Source: Candidatus Marivariicella framensis
GTDB taxonomy: Bacteria > Bacteroidota > Bacteroidia > Flavobacteriales > Flavobacteriaceae
Length of the DNA stretch: 64,000 bases
Assembly: GCA_905182735.1 (NCBI GenBank)
Contig: CAJJCT010000023.1
Coordinates: forward strand, 59,497 to 123,496
Direction of reading: 5' to 3'
Below are positions 8,370 to 17,808 of the stretch, in pieces. Under the pieces are notes generated by a model. That model made no database searches and was not told the origin of the DNA. It saw only the letters and a list, made by a program, of their open reading frames with translations. The number at the start of each line of letters is the position of its first letter. Position 1 is the first letter of the stretch. The translations under genes and the position numbers were made by a program.

Positions 8370-9641
8370 ATGAAGGACTCACAAATTTTTAATCTTATTA
8401 ATGATGAAAACAATAGACAGTTAAATGGGATTGAGCTTATAGCATCAGAAAATTTTACTAGTCCTGAAGTTATGAGGGCAACTGGATCAGTTCTAACAAA
8501 CAAGTATGCTGAAGGGTATCCTGGTAAGAGGTATTATGGTGGGTGTGAAGTTGTAGATCAAGTTGAAGCTATAGCTATTGATAGGGCTAAAAAACTTTAT
8601 GGTGCAGAATATGCAAATGTTCAGCCTCACTCTGGTTCTCAAGCTAATACAGCTGTTTTTCACGCATTTTTAGATCCAGGTGATAAAATATTAGGCTTTG
8701 ATTTATCTCATGGCGGCCATTTAACTCACGGGTCACCAGTTAATTTTTCAGGAAAACTATATAATGCTAATTTTTATGGAGTAGATCAAGAAAATGGAAT
8801 ACTTGATTATGATAATATTGAAAAAATAGCAGTTAATATAAAACCAAAAATGATTATTGCTGGTGCTTCTGCTTATTCCCGTGATATTGATTTTAAACGT
8901 TTTAGATCTATAGCAGATAAAGTGGACTGTTTTTTATTAGCAGATATTTCTCACCCTTCAGGAATGATTGCATCTGGGCTTCTTAATGATCCCATGCCAC
9001 ATTGCCATGTTGTAACAACAACAACTCACAAAACTCTTAGAGGCCCTAGAGGTGGACTTATTTTAATGGGTAAAGATTTTGATAATCCATTTGGTGAAAA
9101 GTTAAGAAATGGATCTTTAAAAAAAATGTCTAATTTGTTAAATATGGCAGTTTTTCCAGGCAATCAAGGTGGTCCATTGATGCATGTTATTGCCGGTAAA
9201 GCTGTTGCTTTTAAGGAAGCTCTTTCACCTTTATTTAAAGATTATCAAAAAAGAGTAATAGCCAATGCAAGTGTTATGGCTAAAGCTTTTATCGATTTAA
9301 ATTATAATATTATTTCAAATGGGACAGATAATCATTTAATGCTAATTGATTTAAGAAATAAAAATATTACGGGAAAGGATGCAGAGAAAGCATTAGTTAA
9401 GGCAGGAATAACTGTAAATAAGAATATGGTTCCATTTGACGACAAATCTCCATTTGTCACTTCAGGAATTAGAATTGGCACTTCTGCAATTACTACTAGA
9501 GGTTTTAAGACCAATAAAATGTCTGTCATTGTCGAATTAATTGATCATGTTATAAGAAATCATGAAAACAATTTAGAATTAGACAATGTAGCCTTTAAAG
9601 TAAATTCTTTAATGAAAGGAAGAAAATTATTTAACTTTTAA
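8370..9641 (+). CDS. glyA: Serine hydroxymethyltransferase
   Basis: PLP enzyme that converts serine and tetrahydrofolate to glycine and 5,10-methylene-THF, the main source of one-carbon units. The 423-residue sequence is typical: [13 protein letters not shown] near the N-terminus, [15 protein letters not shown], and the PLP-lysine motif [35 protein letters not shown] and a C-terminal [14 protein letters not shown] complete the signature set. The last 15 bases overlap the convergent thioesterase gene. It is divergent from smpB and has its own promoter. Confidence 0.97.
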   Translation: MKDSQIFNLINDENNRQLNGIELIASENFTSPEVMRATGSVLTNKYAEGYPGKRYYGGCEVVDQVEAIAIDRAKKLYGAEYANVQPHSGSQANTAVFHAFLDPGDKILGFDLSHGGHLTHGSPVNFSGKLYNANFYGVDQENGILDYDNIEKIAVNIKPKMIIAGASAYSRDIDFKRFRSIADKVDCFLLADISHPSGMIASGLLNDPMPHCHVVTTTTHKTLRGPRGGLILMGKDFDNPFGEKLRNGSLKKMSNLLNMAVFPGNQGGPLMHVIAGKAVAFKEALSPLFKDYQKRVIANASVMAKAFIDLNYNIISNGTDNHLMLIDLRNKNITGKDAEKALVKAGITVNKNMVPFDDKSPFVTSGIRIGTSAITTRGFKTNKMSVIVELIDHVIRNHENNLELDNVAFKVNSLMKGRKLFNF

Positions 9642-10040
9642 ATTTAATGGAATAAATAGTTTTATAATTTCATTAGGTATAGTTGATGTTTTTCTCTCAT
9701 TTAAATTTATCATATAACACCATTTAGTGCAAACTTTGACTAAAAGTTTATTATTTTTCTTATTGTGAAATTCTACAATTCTATCAGAAAGAGGCCCACG
9801 TGCATTATCTATATATGTAGTAATCTCGATAGTATCTCCTAAAAAACTTCCCAATCTATAACTAATATCATGATGTCTGACAACCCATACTCCAGGCGGT
9901 TGTTTTAAATCTTTAATTAAAAAAGCCCAGTGAGATTTTGCTATTTCCTGAGCCCAATATAAATATTGAACATTATTCACATGATTAAGATCATCAAGAT
10001 GTTTCTTTAAAACGATGATTTCTTGAGTGAATTTAATCAT
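9627..10040 (-). CDS. Acyl-CoA thioesterase, 4HBT hot-dog fold
   Basis: A 137-residue single-domain hot-dog protein. [21 protein letters not shown] near residue 14 is the 4HBT signature with the catalytic-type Asp (the DxxxHVNN pattern), followed by [18 protein letters not shown], the usual second strand motif. The family hydrolyses acyl- or aroyl-CoA thioesters; the acyl chain is not predictable here. Its start overlaps the 3' end of the glutaminyl cyclase gene by 8 bases on the same strand, so they are probably one transcript. Its end overlaps convergent glyA. Confidence 0.85.
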   Translation of the reverse strand: MIKFTQEIIVLKKHLDDLNHVNNVQYLYWAQEIAKSHWAFLIKDLKQPPGVWVVRHHDISYRLGSFLGDTIEITTYIDNARGPLSDRIVEFHNKKNNKLLVKVCTKWCYMINLNERKTSTIPNEIIKLFIPLNLKVK

Positions 10041-11058
10041 TGGATTTATAAATTTTAACCTCGAAAAGGTTGCTCCAATTTTTTCCAGTTACAAAAAAAG
10101 ATTTTAATTTCTTATTGTATGCAATTCCGTTTAACACATTCAAAGACTCTGTTTGTTCTACTTTTTCTTTTAACCCACTAAAATCTATAACACCTTCAAC
10201 CATACCAGAAATGGGATTAATAATTAAAACTACCTCTTTATCAAATTGGTATGTATTTGCATATATTTTTCCTTCAGCCCATTCAAGTTCATTTATTTTA
10301 TTTACAGCTTTGTTATTTGTCATTACCTCTATATATCCAATTTCAGATAGTTTTTTAGAATCTAAAATCCAAATTTTATTTGTTCCATCTGATTTGTAAA
10401 ATTTAAATCCGTCGTTACATAAACCCCAGCCTTCAATACTTTTGTTGTATGAAAATGACCCTTCAACTTTTGAAAGATTTTTATCATATATGAACCCAAT
10501 ATTTTCTTGCCATGTCAACTGATATACTTTATTGTTTAATAATGAAAGGCCTTCACCAAAATAATTTTTATTTAATTTTTTTTCATTAATCACTAGTCCA
10601 CTTTTATAATTGATTGACCTAACTTTTGATTGACCTTTTAGTCCTGTACTTTCATACAAAGTATCTCCACTAAACTCTAAACCCTGAGTATATGAAGTTT
10701 TATCATGGGGATAAGAGTTGATTATTTTGTATGAGTATAAATCAGGTGAATCACTTGCATACACTATAAATTCTTTATTTAAAAGTATTTTTTTTCCATT
10801 AATATTTAACTCAGCTCTAACCTCGTGTTTGCCTAATTTAAGTTTAGATAATATATAAGGAGGTTCAACTTTAATTTCATCAATATAAATGGTACTATTG
10901 AAAACTTCTTTTAATTTACTAGATATAATTTCAATTTCAAGGGTGTCATTTGGTTTAAATTCTAATGAATTTGTTTTGATTTTAAAGGCTGAAGAGTGTT
11001 GAGTGCTACAACTCATTAACAGAAAAGATATAATTATTGTTTTTAATAATTGTTTCAT
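10033..11058 (-). CDS. Glutaminyl-peptide cyclotransferase, lipoprotein
   Basis: Plant/bacterial-type glutamine cyclotransferase, a five-bladed beta-propeller that turns N-terminal Gln into pyroglutamate. The N-terminus is a lipoprotein signal with lipobox LLMSC (Cys near residue 17), so the enzyme is exported and membrane-anchored. Residues 20-95 look like a small beta domain. The propeller then begins at YSYKIINSYPHDKTSYTQGL with the family's YTQGL motif, and ESTGLKGQSKVR and ELEWAEGKIYANTYQ are further conserved blades. Pyroglutamate caps are common on Bacteroidota secreted proteins, which fits this location. The substrate proteins are unknown. Confidence 0.9.
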   Translation of the reverse strand: MKQLLKTIIISFLLMSCSTQHSSAFKIKTNSLEFKPNDTLEIEIISSKLKEVFNSTIYIDEIKVEPPYILSKLKLGKHEVRAELNINGKKILLNKEFIVYASDSPDLYSYKIINSYPHDKTSYTQGLEFSGDTLYESTGLKGQSKVRSINYKSGLVINEKKLNKNYFGEGLSLLNNKVYQLTWQENIGFIYDKNLSKVEGSFSYNKSIEGWGLCNDGFKFYKSDGTNKIWILDSKKLSEIGYIEVMTNNKAVNKINELEWAEGKIYANTYQFDKEVVLIINPISGMVEGVIDFSGLKEKVEQTESLNVLNGIAYNKKLKSFFVTGKNWSNLFEVKIYKSND

Positions 11059-11104
11059 ATTAAATATTTAATACGAAGTTAAATAAAATTAAATTTTAAA
11101 GCTC

Positions 11105-11135
11105 ATTGTTGACATTAATGTAAATGTTATATTTG
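11105..11135 (+). promoter_or_regulatory. Promoter of SRP RNA gene
   Basis: ATTG at 11105-11108, a 19-base spacer, then TATATTTG at 11128-11135. This fits the Bacteroidota housekeeping promoter (TTG, about 19 bases, TAnnTTTG). The first paired base of the RNA, G11140, comes 4 bases after the box and should be at or very near the transcription start. This is the best promoter in the window and calibrates the others. Confidence 0.8.
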
Positions 11136-11139
11136 TAAT

Positions 11140-11235
11140 GGGCAAGTCCTGCACAACCAGCTCCTGTCGAACCCCCCAGGGTGGGAACACAGCAAGGGTA
11201 GACAGTTGAAGCGGTGTGATGTAGATCGCTTGCCC
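11140..11235 (+). ncRNA. ffs: Signal recognition particle RNA, small bacterial type
   Basis: This 96-base RNA pairs with Ffh to form the signal recognition particle, which targets membrane proteins to the translocon. The ends are complementary: GGGCAAG at 11140-11146 pairs with CTTGCCC at 11229-11235. The middle holds the conserved hairpin of domain IV, seen as CCCAGGGTGGGAACACAGCA around 11177-11196. That is the apical loop followed by the asymmetric internal loop that binds Ffh. A run of six T (11236-11241) follows directly after the closing stem and should act as an intrinsic terminator. The gene has its own promoter and lies between a glutaminyl cyclase gene (divergent) and an SDR gene whose ATG is 9 bases after the RNA. 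Confidence 0.88.
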
Positions 11236-11244
11236 TTTTTTAAT

Positions 11245-12048
11245 ATGGCTAAAGTTGTTTTAATTACAGGAGCTTCCTCTGGACTAGGTAAAGCTACAGC
11301 AGAATATCTTTCGGGTAAGGGTTACTTAGTATATGGGACCAGCAGATTTCCAGTTAAATATAAAACTCCAAACAATTATTATTTACTATCTCTTAACATA
11401 AATGATGAAGTATCAATTATTAAATTAGTTAAAGAAATTCTCATTAAAGAAAAAAGAATTGATGTTTTAATTAATAATGCCGGAGTTGGAATTACTGGTC
11501 CTGCAGAAGAAACCAACATTAAAGCAATGCAAGATAACTTTAATACAAATTTTTTTGGTCCAATAAAATTAATGCAAGAAGTTCTTCCTTCAATGAGACG
11601 TAATGAAAGTGGTTTGATTATTAATATTACTTCAATAGCAGCATATATGGGTTTACCATTTAGAGGTTGTTATTCTGCATCAAAAGCTGCAATGGAAATA
11701 TTTACAGAATCAATTAGAATGGAAGTACAAAGATTTGGTATTAATGTATCAACACTAGCTCCCGGTGAATATTCTACAAACATAGCAACAAGAAGATACC
11801 ATTCTCCTGTTAATAAAGGAGCATACGAGAAGATATACAAAGAAAATTTAAATAAAATGAATGATCATGTAAATAGTGGAAGTGATCCAAATGAAGTAGC
11901 CAAGAATGTTTTTAAAATCATAAAAACAAAATCTCCAAATGTTCACTATAAAGTAGGGCCATGGCTTCAAAAATTTTCTATCTTTTTAAAAAAAATATTA
12001 CCTGATTTTTTATACGAAAAAATCTTAATTAAATTTTACAATCTATAA
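11245..12048 (+). CDS. Short-chain dehydrogenase/reductase
   Basis: Classical SDR of 267 residues using NAD(P)H. The Rossmann motif [17 protein letters not shown] begins at residue 6, INNAGVG is the NNAG motif, and the catalytic YSASKAA (YxxxK) is near residue 147 with the partner Ser in ITSIAAYMG. The C-terminal part resembles SDRs acting on lipids or retinol-like substrates, but the substrate is not predictable. The frame is open upstream from 11206, but that stretch is the SRP RNA. The ATG at 11245 gives the normal start [11 protein letters not shown]. Transcription may read through from the SRP RNA promoter past its weak terminator. Confidence 0.9.
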   Translation: MAKVVLITGASSGLGKATAEYLSGKGYLVYGTSRFPVKYKTPNNYYLLSLNINDEVSIIKLVKEILIKEKRIDVLINNAGVGITGPAEETNIKAMQDNFNTNFFGPIKLMQEVLPSMRRNESGLIINITSIAAYMGLPFRGCYSASKAAMEIFTESIRMEVQRFGINVSTLAPGEYSTNIATRRYHSPVNKGAYEKIYKENLNKMNDHVNSGSDPNEVAKNVFKIIKTKSPNVHYKVGPWLQKFSIFLKKILPDFLYEKILIKFYNL

Positions 12049-12059
12049 ACAAACTTATT

Positions 12060-12713
12060 ATGAAATTTTTTATTGACACTGCAAATCTTGAACAAATCAA
12101 GCAAGCTGAAGACCTTGGAGTTCTTGATGGAGTTACTACAAATCCCTCTTTAATGGCTAAAGAAGGAATCACTGGACAGGAAAACATTTTAAAACATTAT
12201 GTCAATATATGTAATTCTGTTAGTGGTGATGTTTCTGCTGAAGTAATTGCAGTTGATTTTGAGGGAATAGTAAAGGAAGGAGAAGCACTTGCCGAACTTC
12301 ATCCACAAATTGTTGTTAAAGTCCCTATGATTCCCGAAGGTATTAAAGCTATAAGATATTTTTCTAATAAAGGAATTAAAACAAACTGTACTCTAATTTT
12401 CTCTTCTGGCCAAGCTTTGCTTGCTGCCAAGGCTGGAGCAACTTATGTTTCACCATTTATAGGACGACTTGATGATATATCACAAGATGGTATATTTCTT
12501 ATTGAGGAAATTAGACATATTTATGACAATTATGCTTTTGAAACAGAAATATTAGCAGCATCAGTTCGTCATCCAATGCATATAATCAATTGCGCTAAAG
12601 TAGGGGCTGATGTTATGACAGGTCCTTTAAGTGCAATAATAGCTTTATCTAAACATCCACTTACTGATTCTGGTTTAGAAAAATTTTTGGCTGATCATAA
12701 AAAAGGAAATTAA
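12060..12713 (+). CDS. Fructose-6-phosphate aldolase/transaldolase family protein
   Basis: Small TalC/FSA-type transaldolase of 217 residues, an alpha/beta barrel forming a Schiff base through a lysine. [15 protein letters not shown] at the start and [13 protein letters not shown] are the family signatures. The Schiff-base lysine is in [10 protein letters not shown] near residue 87, and [19 protein letters not shown] and SVRHPMHI are also conserved. In cells with this short form it usually acts as the pentose phosphate transaldolase, though some members cleave fructose-6-phosphate. Sequence alone does not separate the two. It follows the SDR gene by 11 bases, probably one operon, and overlaps the convergent lipoprotein gene by 4 bases. 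Confidence 0.92.
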   Translation: MKFFIDTANLEQIKQAEDLGVLDGVTTNPSLMAKEGITGQENILKHYVNICNSVSGDVSAEVIAVDFEGIVKEGEALAELHPQIVVKVPMIPEGIKAIRYFSNKGIKTNCTLIFSSGQALLAAKAGATYVSPFIGRLDDISQDGIFLIEEIRHIYDNYAFETEILAASVRHPMHIINCAKVGADVMTGPLSAIIALSKHPLTDSGLEKFLADHKKGN

Positions 12714-14107
12714 AGTTCATTTGCAAAACTTGAATCAAAAACATTTGCAAATCCATTAATTATTTTTCCATTATTATCTATGACAATTGCTTTGTTTAAA
12801 AGTGTTATTATCCATTTTTTACTAGCATTTTTAAAATTAATTATAGCAAACTGATCATCAACATTTTGCTTCAATATTTCATTAACCTCTAATGCCATTT
12901 GATTAAATGGTTGAATTGATATTCCCACGTAACGATATTCAGGTTTATCAATTTTTATTTCTTCTATTATTCTCAATGTTTCTCTGTAATGATTCATTTG
13001 TGATTGAGACCAAAAATAAATCACAGTTGACTTATTATTAAAGAGAATATTACTACTAACAGTATCAAGTTGTGAATTTTGAATTGGTATCTCAGGCAGA
13101 GATGAGCCTGTATACATTTTTTTAATATCATTGTGAAGATTTAAAACTTCACCTAAAAATTTAGTATTTGAATTAACAGCAAAATAATATTGTAAAAAAT
13201 TGTCATGTTCAGAATGATTATCAAAGTTTAAAATTTCATCATAAGCTATTGCTCTAGCCAAATTATTTTTCAACTCTCTTCCTTTAATTTTGTTTTCTAA
13301 AACCTGTAACCTCTTTATATTAAAAAAAGTTTTTTGTTTTATTTGAAAATAATAATTTGAGCTATCTAGTGATTTTTCGTTTAAAAAATTAAGAGCATAA
13401 TCAATATATGGATCAAAGAAAGCTAAATCAGTTTCTTCAAGATTTAAAAATTGTCTGTAGTTAAAATACACACTATCTTTAGAAGTATTCCAATTAGTTC
13501 CTCTCAAAAGAGCATAACGTTCTCTTCTTGTTCCATATGGGTATACATATGATGCCATCGTCACTTTTTGAGCAAACTGTGTTAGTTTGTTGATTGAATC
13601 CATCAATTTCCACTGATTCTTTTTTTGAAGTACTAATGAATCAATAATTTTAGAAAATAAATTGCTTTCTAGAGAATATTTTGATGAAAGAAAATTATTT
13701 TCATTTTCTATATTAATCTCCATATCCATTAAAAAATTATTTTTACTTGATCCCCTTCCACTAAAAACAATAGACTGCTTGAATTCTGCTGCATTAGCTC
13801 TTACCCATAAACTATCACCAGGCTCTAAAAAAATAGTTTGATATTCGGGAATATGTTCTAGTTTATAAATTCCAGGAGTTAAATTATTAAAACTCTTTTT
13901 AAATCTATTCTTTGAATCTAAAAGCAAACAGTCAATTGTTGTGTTATTCTTATGAAGAATAAGGTAATTTGATGTTGGATTTATAATTTGACCACCAAAA
14001 AATATTGAATTATCATTTACTTTTTCTTTACATGAATTTAAAAAAAGAAACACAATACCTAAAAAACAAATTTTAAAATATTTCACTAGAAAATTAATTT
14101 TTGACAT
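12710..14107 (-). CDS. Thioredoxin-fold lipoprotein lacking the CxxC active site
   Basis: About 465 residues. The N-terminus has a membrane segment and lipobox FLNSC, so it is an exported lipoprotein. Next comes a beta-rich domain like those preceding TlpA domains in Bacteroidota ([16 protein letters not shown], then [12 protein letters not shown]), a long helical middle, and a C-terminal thioredoxin-like domain. There the expected WCxxC reads WSQSQ (about residues 366-370) in [14 protein letters not shown], so the redox cysteines are gone. YVGISIQPF and [14 protein letters not shown] keep the rest of the fold. A binding or structural role is more likely than thiol exchange. The frame opens at a TTG (14119), but ATG at 14107 is better. 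Confidence 0.75.
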   Translation of the reverse strand: MSKINFLVKYFKICFLGIVFLFLNSCKEKVNDNSIFFGGQIINPTSNYLILHKNNTTIDCLLLDSKNRFKKSFNNLTPGIYKLEHIPEYQTIFLEPGDSLWVRANAAEFKQSIVFSGRGSSKNNFLMDMEINIENENNFLSSKYSLESNLFSKIIDSLVLQKKNQWKLMDSINKLTQFAQKVTMASYVYPYGTRRERYALLRGTNWNTSKDSVYFNYRQFLNLEETDLAFFDPYIDYALNFLNEKSLDSSNYYFQIKQKTFFNIKRLQVLENKIKGRELKNNLARAIAYDEILNFDNHSEHDNFLQYYFAVNSNTKFLGEVLNLHNDIKKMYTGSSLPEIPIQNSQLDTVSSNILFNNKSTVIYFWSQSQMNHYRETLRIIEEIKIDKPEYRYVGISIQPFNQMALEVNEILKQNVDDQFAIINFKNASKKWIITLLNKAIVIDNNGKIINGFANVFDSSFANEL

Positions 14108-14156
14108 AATTAAATTCAATTTATAAAATTTATAGCTTTCCTCTAATGGATTTACT

Positions 14157-14164
14157 TATTTTTG
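14157..14164 (+). promoter_or_regulatory. Possible -7 box of ABC-F gene
   Basis: TATTTTTG matches TAnnTTTG and ends 15 bases before the ATG at 14180. The upstream -33 element is not evident, so this is a modest call. It also overlaps the alternative TTG start at 14162, which argues against that codon being used. Confidence 0.4.
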
Positions 14165-14179
14165 CCAAAAATATTTTTT

Positions 14180-15802
14180 ATGCTTTCAGTAAATAACCTT
14201 TCAGTTCAATATGGAAAAAGAATTCTGTTTGACGAAGTTAATATAACTTTCTCAGCAGGGAGTTGTTATGGGATTATTGGTGCAAATGGTTCAGGTAAAT
14301 CAACTTTATTAAATATATTATCGGGCAATCAAGATGCAAATTCAGGAAGTGTAAATCTGGAACAAGGTAAACGTCTTTCAGTTTTGGAACAAAATCATAA
14401 TTCACATGACGAAAGTCAAGTCTTAGAAACTGTTTTAAGAGGTGATAAAAACTTATTCTCTATAAAAAGTGAAATGGAAAAAATTTATTTAAATGATAAT
14501 TTCTCAGATTCCGATGGTGAAAGAGTGGGAGAGTTACAAATTATATATGAAGAAATGGATGGATGGAATGCTGAAAGTAATGCTGCAGCTTTACTTTCTA
14601 ATTTAGAAATATCAGAATCTCTTCATTCTACTAAAATGAGAGACCTTGACGGTAAACAAAAGGTAAGAGTTTTGTTGGCCCAGGCATTATTTGGTAACCC
14701 AGATGTTTTAATTATGGATGAACCTACCAATGATTTAGATTATGACACAATAAATTGGCTTGAAAACTTTTTAAGCAATTATGATAATACTGTTATAGTT
14801 GTATCTCATGATCGTCATTTTCTTGATTCCGTATGTACTCATATTTCAGATATCGATTTTGGTAAAATAAATCACTTTTCTGGAAATTACAGTTTTTGGT
14901 ATGAATCTTCTCAATTAGCAGCAAGACAAAAGGCTCAGTCTAATAAAAAAGCAGAAGAAAAAAAGAAAGAATTACAGGAGTTTATATCAAGATTTTCAGC
15001 AAATGTCGCTAAGTCTAAACAAGCAACATCAAGAAAAAAAATGATTGATAAATTAAATATAGAAGAAATAAAACCATCTAGTAGAAGATATCCTGGTATC
15101 TTTTTTGAACAAGATAGAGAGGCAGGAAATCAAATATTAAATATAGAAAATCTTTCTTTTAAGATAGATGAAGAAGTTCTATTTAGTGATATAAATTTAA
15201 ATTTAACAAAGCTTGACAAAGTTATTGTTTATAGCAAAGATTCTAGAGCTGTTAGTAGTTTTTTTAAAATTTTAAATAAAGAATTAATGCCTGATTCTGG
15301 AAGTTTTGATTGGGGAATAACAACCACTCAAGCATATTTACCAATAGATAATGACTACTTATTTAATATATCACTTTCATTAGTTGATTGGTTAAGGCAG
15401 TGGACTGAGGTTGAAGAAGAAAGAGAGGAGGTTTATTTAAGAGGTTTTTTAGGGAAAATGTTATTCAGTGGAGAAGAAGCTTTAAAAGGATCAAATGTTT
15501 TATCTGGAGGCGAAAAAGTGAGATGCATGTTATCTAAGATGATGATGAGTCGTTCTAATGTTTTAATTTTAGATGAACCTACTAACCATCTAGATCTTGA
15601 GTCAATAACTGCCTTCAATAATGCTTTAAAAAAATATAAGGGTACTTTGCTTTGTTCAACACAAGATCATTTATTTGCACAATCTCTAGGAAATAGAATT
15701 ATTGAACTCACTCCAAAAGGCATACTAGATAGACACCTTACTTTTGATGAATATATGACAGATCCAAAAATCAAGGATTTAAGACTTAAAATGTACTCTT
15801 AG
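14180..15802 (+). CDS. ABC-F family ATPase, YbiT/YkpA-like
   Basis: Soluble tandem-ATPase protein of about 540 residues, expected to act on the ribosome like other ABC-F factors. It has no membrane segments. NBD1 has an intact Walker A, GANGSGKST, but its signature motif reads LDGKQ instead of LSGGQ. NBD2 has an intact signature (LSGGEKVRCML) and Walker B (LILDEPTNHLD), but the Walker A position reads VIVYSKDSRAVSSFF, without the GxxGxGK lysine. One composite ATP site (NBD1 Walker A with NBD2 signature) is therefore complete and the other is dead. The inter-domain linker contains SKQATSRKKMIDKL, typical of the subfamily. ATG at 14180 was chosen over TTG at 14162. Confidence 0.9.
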   Translation: MLSVNNLSVQYGKRILFDEVNITFSAGSCYGIIGANGSGKSTLLNILSGNQDANSGSVNLEQGKRLSVLEQNHNSHDESQVLETVLRGDKNLFSIKSEMEKIYLNDNFSDSDGERVGELQIIYEEMDGWNAESNAAALLSNLEISESLHSTKMRDLDGKQKVRVLLAQALFGNPDVLIMDEPTNDLDYDTINWLENFLSNYDNTVIVVSHDRHFLDSVCTHISDIDFGKINHFSGNYSFWYESSQLAARQKAQSNKKAEEKKKELQEFISRFSANVAKSKQATSRKKMIDKLNIEEIKPSSRRYPGIFFEQDREAGNQILNIENLSFKIDEEVLFSDINLNLTKLDKVIVYSKDSRAVSSFFKILNKELMPDSGSFDWGITTTQAYLPIDNDYLFNISLSLVDWLRQWTEVEEEREEVYLRGFLGKMLFSGEEALKGSNVLSGGEKVRCMLSKMMMSRSNVLILDEPTNHLDLESITAFNNALKKYKGTLLCSTQDHLFAQSLGNRIIELTPKGILDRHLTFDEYMTDPKIKDLRLKMYS

Positions 15803-15808
15803 TAAAGC

Positions 15809-17470
15809 TTACCAAAAAAAACTATAAAGTCCAGTTAATATTATCATTAATGCAAAAGATCCAATATTAAAAGTTGAACTAGTATTGAAAATACCCGGTT
15901 CAAGTTTAATTCCTTTGGAGTCGTCTTTTTCTTTATTTTCATAATAACTAACTATTGCTATAACAATCATTGTTAAAATTGCAGTAACAGCCATTTGATC
16001 TATAAATGGAAGGGTAGGAGCAATATTATTTAATAGAGTATCAGTAAACCAGCCCTTTGGTCCAATTTTTAAAAACATTGCTATTGGTATAGAAAATAGG
16101 GCTCCAAATATTGCACCTTTGTTAGAAGTTTTCTTCCAAAATAATCCAAGGATAAAAACTGCTAGAATTCCAGGACTTACAACTCCAGTATACTCTTGAA
16201 TAAATTGAAAGGCTTGAGGAATTCCTCCTAAAAAAGGAGCCATTATTGTAGCAATAATAAGTGCAACCGCAGCAGAAGCTCTACCTACATTAACTGTTTT
16301 TGATTCATTTGCATTTTTATTAAAAAAAGGTTTATAGATATCCAATGTAAAAATTGTTGCTGTAGAATTTAACATTGAAGCTAAAGAAGACACAATTGCA
16401 GCCGCAAGTGCCGCAACAGCAATTCCTTTTAACCCAGTCGGTAAAAATTGCATTAACCATGGATAAGCTTTATCTGCTGCCCCTTCAGTAGGCATGTTTG
16501 CAAGACCAGTTTCTCCCAATGTTGATAAAAGTGTAGGATCATTTACAATTACATATGCAGCAATACCTGGTATTACAATTATTAATGGAAGAATCATTTT
16601 CAAACAAGCTGCAAACAAAATACCTTTTTGAGATTCTTTTAAAGATTTAGCGGCTAATGTTCGTTGTATTATATACTGATTGAATCCCCAATAATATAAA
16701 TTAGCAACCCACATTCCGCCAATTAAAACACCAATTCCAGGTAAATTCATATATTCTGGATTACTTCTTTCTAGAATCATATCAAATTTATCAGGTACAA
16801 CTTCATATAATTTATATAAACCATTGAACATTCCTTCACCTCCTGAAACTGTATTTAAAGCTAAGTAAGAAGTTATTAATCCACCTATAACTAATACAAT
16901 CACTTGGATTATATCAGTCCAAGCAACTGCAGATAAACCTCCATAAAGCGAATATGCAGCGGCAAAAAGTGCTAACCCAAGAACTCCTTCAATTAATTCA
17001 ATACCTAAAATTGTTTCTAATGCTAGCCCTCCTAAATACAGGACAGAAGTAAGATTAACAAATACATACAATCCAATCCAGAAAATTGCTAAAATTGTCT
17101 TCAATTGACTGGAGAATCTTTTTTCAACAAATTCAGGAATAGTGTAAATTTGTTTTTCAATGAAAATAGGCAGGAAGTACTTCCCAACAATAATTAACGT
17201 TATGGCTGCCATCCATTCGTAAGAAGCGATTGCAAGTCCGACTGCAAAACCTGAACCAGACATTCCAATAAATTGTTCCGCTGAAATATTTGCAGCAATT
17301 AAGGACGCTCCAATAGCCCACCAAGGAAGTGATTTACTAGCTAAAAAATAATCTTCAGCACTTTTAGTTTCTCCTTTTTTATCTCTGGAAACCCATAAGC
17401 CAACACTAAGAATCACAACTCCATATAAAGCAAAAACGATATAGTCTAATGTTTCAAAATTTGTATTCAT
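15809..17470 (-). CDS. Sodium/solute symporter, SGLT type
   Basis: Inner-membrane transporter of 553 residues in the SSS family, with about 14 hydrophobic segments. The N-terminus (DYFLASKSLPWWAIGASLIA, then ANISAEQFIGMSGSGF) and the following YEWMAAITLIIVGKYFLP closely resemble the Vibrio sodium/galactose transporter in order and spacing. A conserved stretch AALAAAIVSSLASMLNSTAT near residue 365 forms part of the sodium site in this family. Substrate is most likely a sugar taken up with Na+, although related members carry other solutes. It stands convergent to the ABC-F gene (6-base gap), with the small DUF2007 gene upstream on the same strand. Confidence 0.9.
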   Translation of the reverse strand: MNTNFETLDYIVFALYGVVILSVGLWVSRDKKGETKSAEDYFLASKSLPWWAIGASLIAANISAEQFIGMSGSGFAVGLAIASYEWMAAITLIIVGKYFLPIFIEKQIYTIPEFVEKRFSSQLKTILAIFWIGLYVFVNLTSVLYLGGLALETILGIELIEGVLGLALFAAAYSLYGGLSAVAWTDIIQVIVLVIGGLITSYLALNTVSGGEGMFNGLYKLYEVVPDKFDMILERSNPEYMNLPGIGVLIGGMWVANLYYWGFNQYIIQRTLAAKSLKESQKGILFAACLKMILPLIIVIPGIAAYVIVNDPTLLSTLGETGLANMPTEGAADKAYPWLMQFLPTGLKGIAVAALAAAIVSSLASMLNSTATIFTLDIYKPFFNKNANESKTVNVGRASAAVALIIATIMAPFLGGIPQAFQFIQEYTGVVSPGILAVFILGLFWKKTSNKGAIFGALFSIPIAMFLKIGPKGWFTDTLLNNIAPTLPFIDQMAVTAILTMIVIAIVSYYENKEKDDSKGIKLEPGIFNTSSTFNIGSFALMIILTGLYSFFW

Positions 17471-17580
17471 ATTATAGTATTAATTTCAGGTTCAGACTTT
17501 AGTTTTTTATATAGCACTTTAAAATCGATTTCAATATAATTGAAATAAAATTAAAAAGCTTTTTATTTTTTCACTTAAGA

Positions 17581-17808
17581 TCAAATGATCATTTTTATAA
17601 TTTCTACTGCATTGATTTTTTCATCATCATGAACAAATACTTCTTGTGAAAAAGGGGCAGTAATTCCAAAACCAGCAAGTCTTGCTGATTCTGACTGATC
17701 CTTTATAACAGGGATAATATTTTTTTCAATAAGGGCGTTTTTAATTGCCATAACAATTATTGAAGATCCAGTATATATTCTAGAATATGAATTGATAATA
17801 TAAATAAT
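17581..17808 (-). CDS. DUF2007 family small protein with apparent ATT start
   Basis: A 75-codon frame with a strong DUF2007 pattern: SRIYTGSSIIVMAIKNALIE, NIIPVIKDQSESARLAGFG and QEVFVHDDEKINAVEII. These match Bacteroidota members of this putative signal-transducing family. There is no ATG, GTG or TTG between the in-frame stop (17815-17817) and the IYTG motif. The first ATG (17749-17751) would delete the first strand. The upstream gene ends in TAA at 17808-17810, and an ATT overlaps it (TAATT), exactly where an ATG would form the common TAATG overlap, so I placed the start there. Function is unknown. It could also be a recently damaged gene. Confidence 0.65.
   Translation of the reverse strand: MIYIINSYSRIYTGSSIIVMAIKNALIEKNIIPVIKDQSESARLAGFGITAPFSQEVFVHDDEKINAVEIIKMII

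Noticed and set aside
11206..11244. Upstream extension of the SDR frame
   Set aside because: This stretch is the 3' half of the SRP RNA, and the SDR family starts at MAKVVLITG.
17528..17546. Small hairpin ATTTCAA/TTGAAAT in the gap after DUF2007
   Set aside because: Seven AT-rich pairs with a 5-base loop and no T-run at the right place. This is expected often by chance in such AT-rich DNA.
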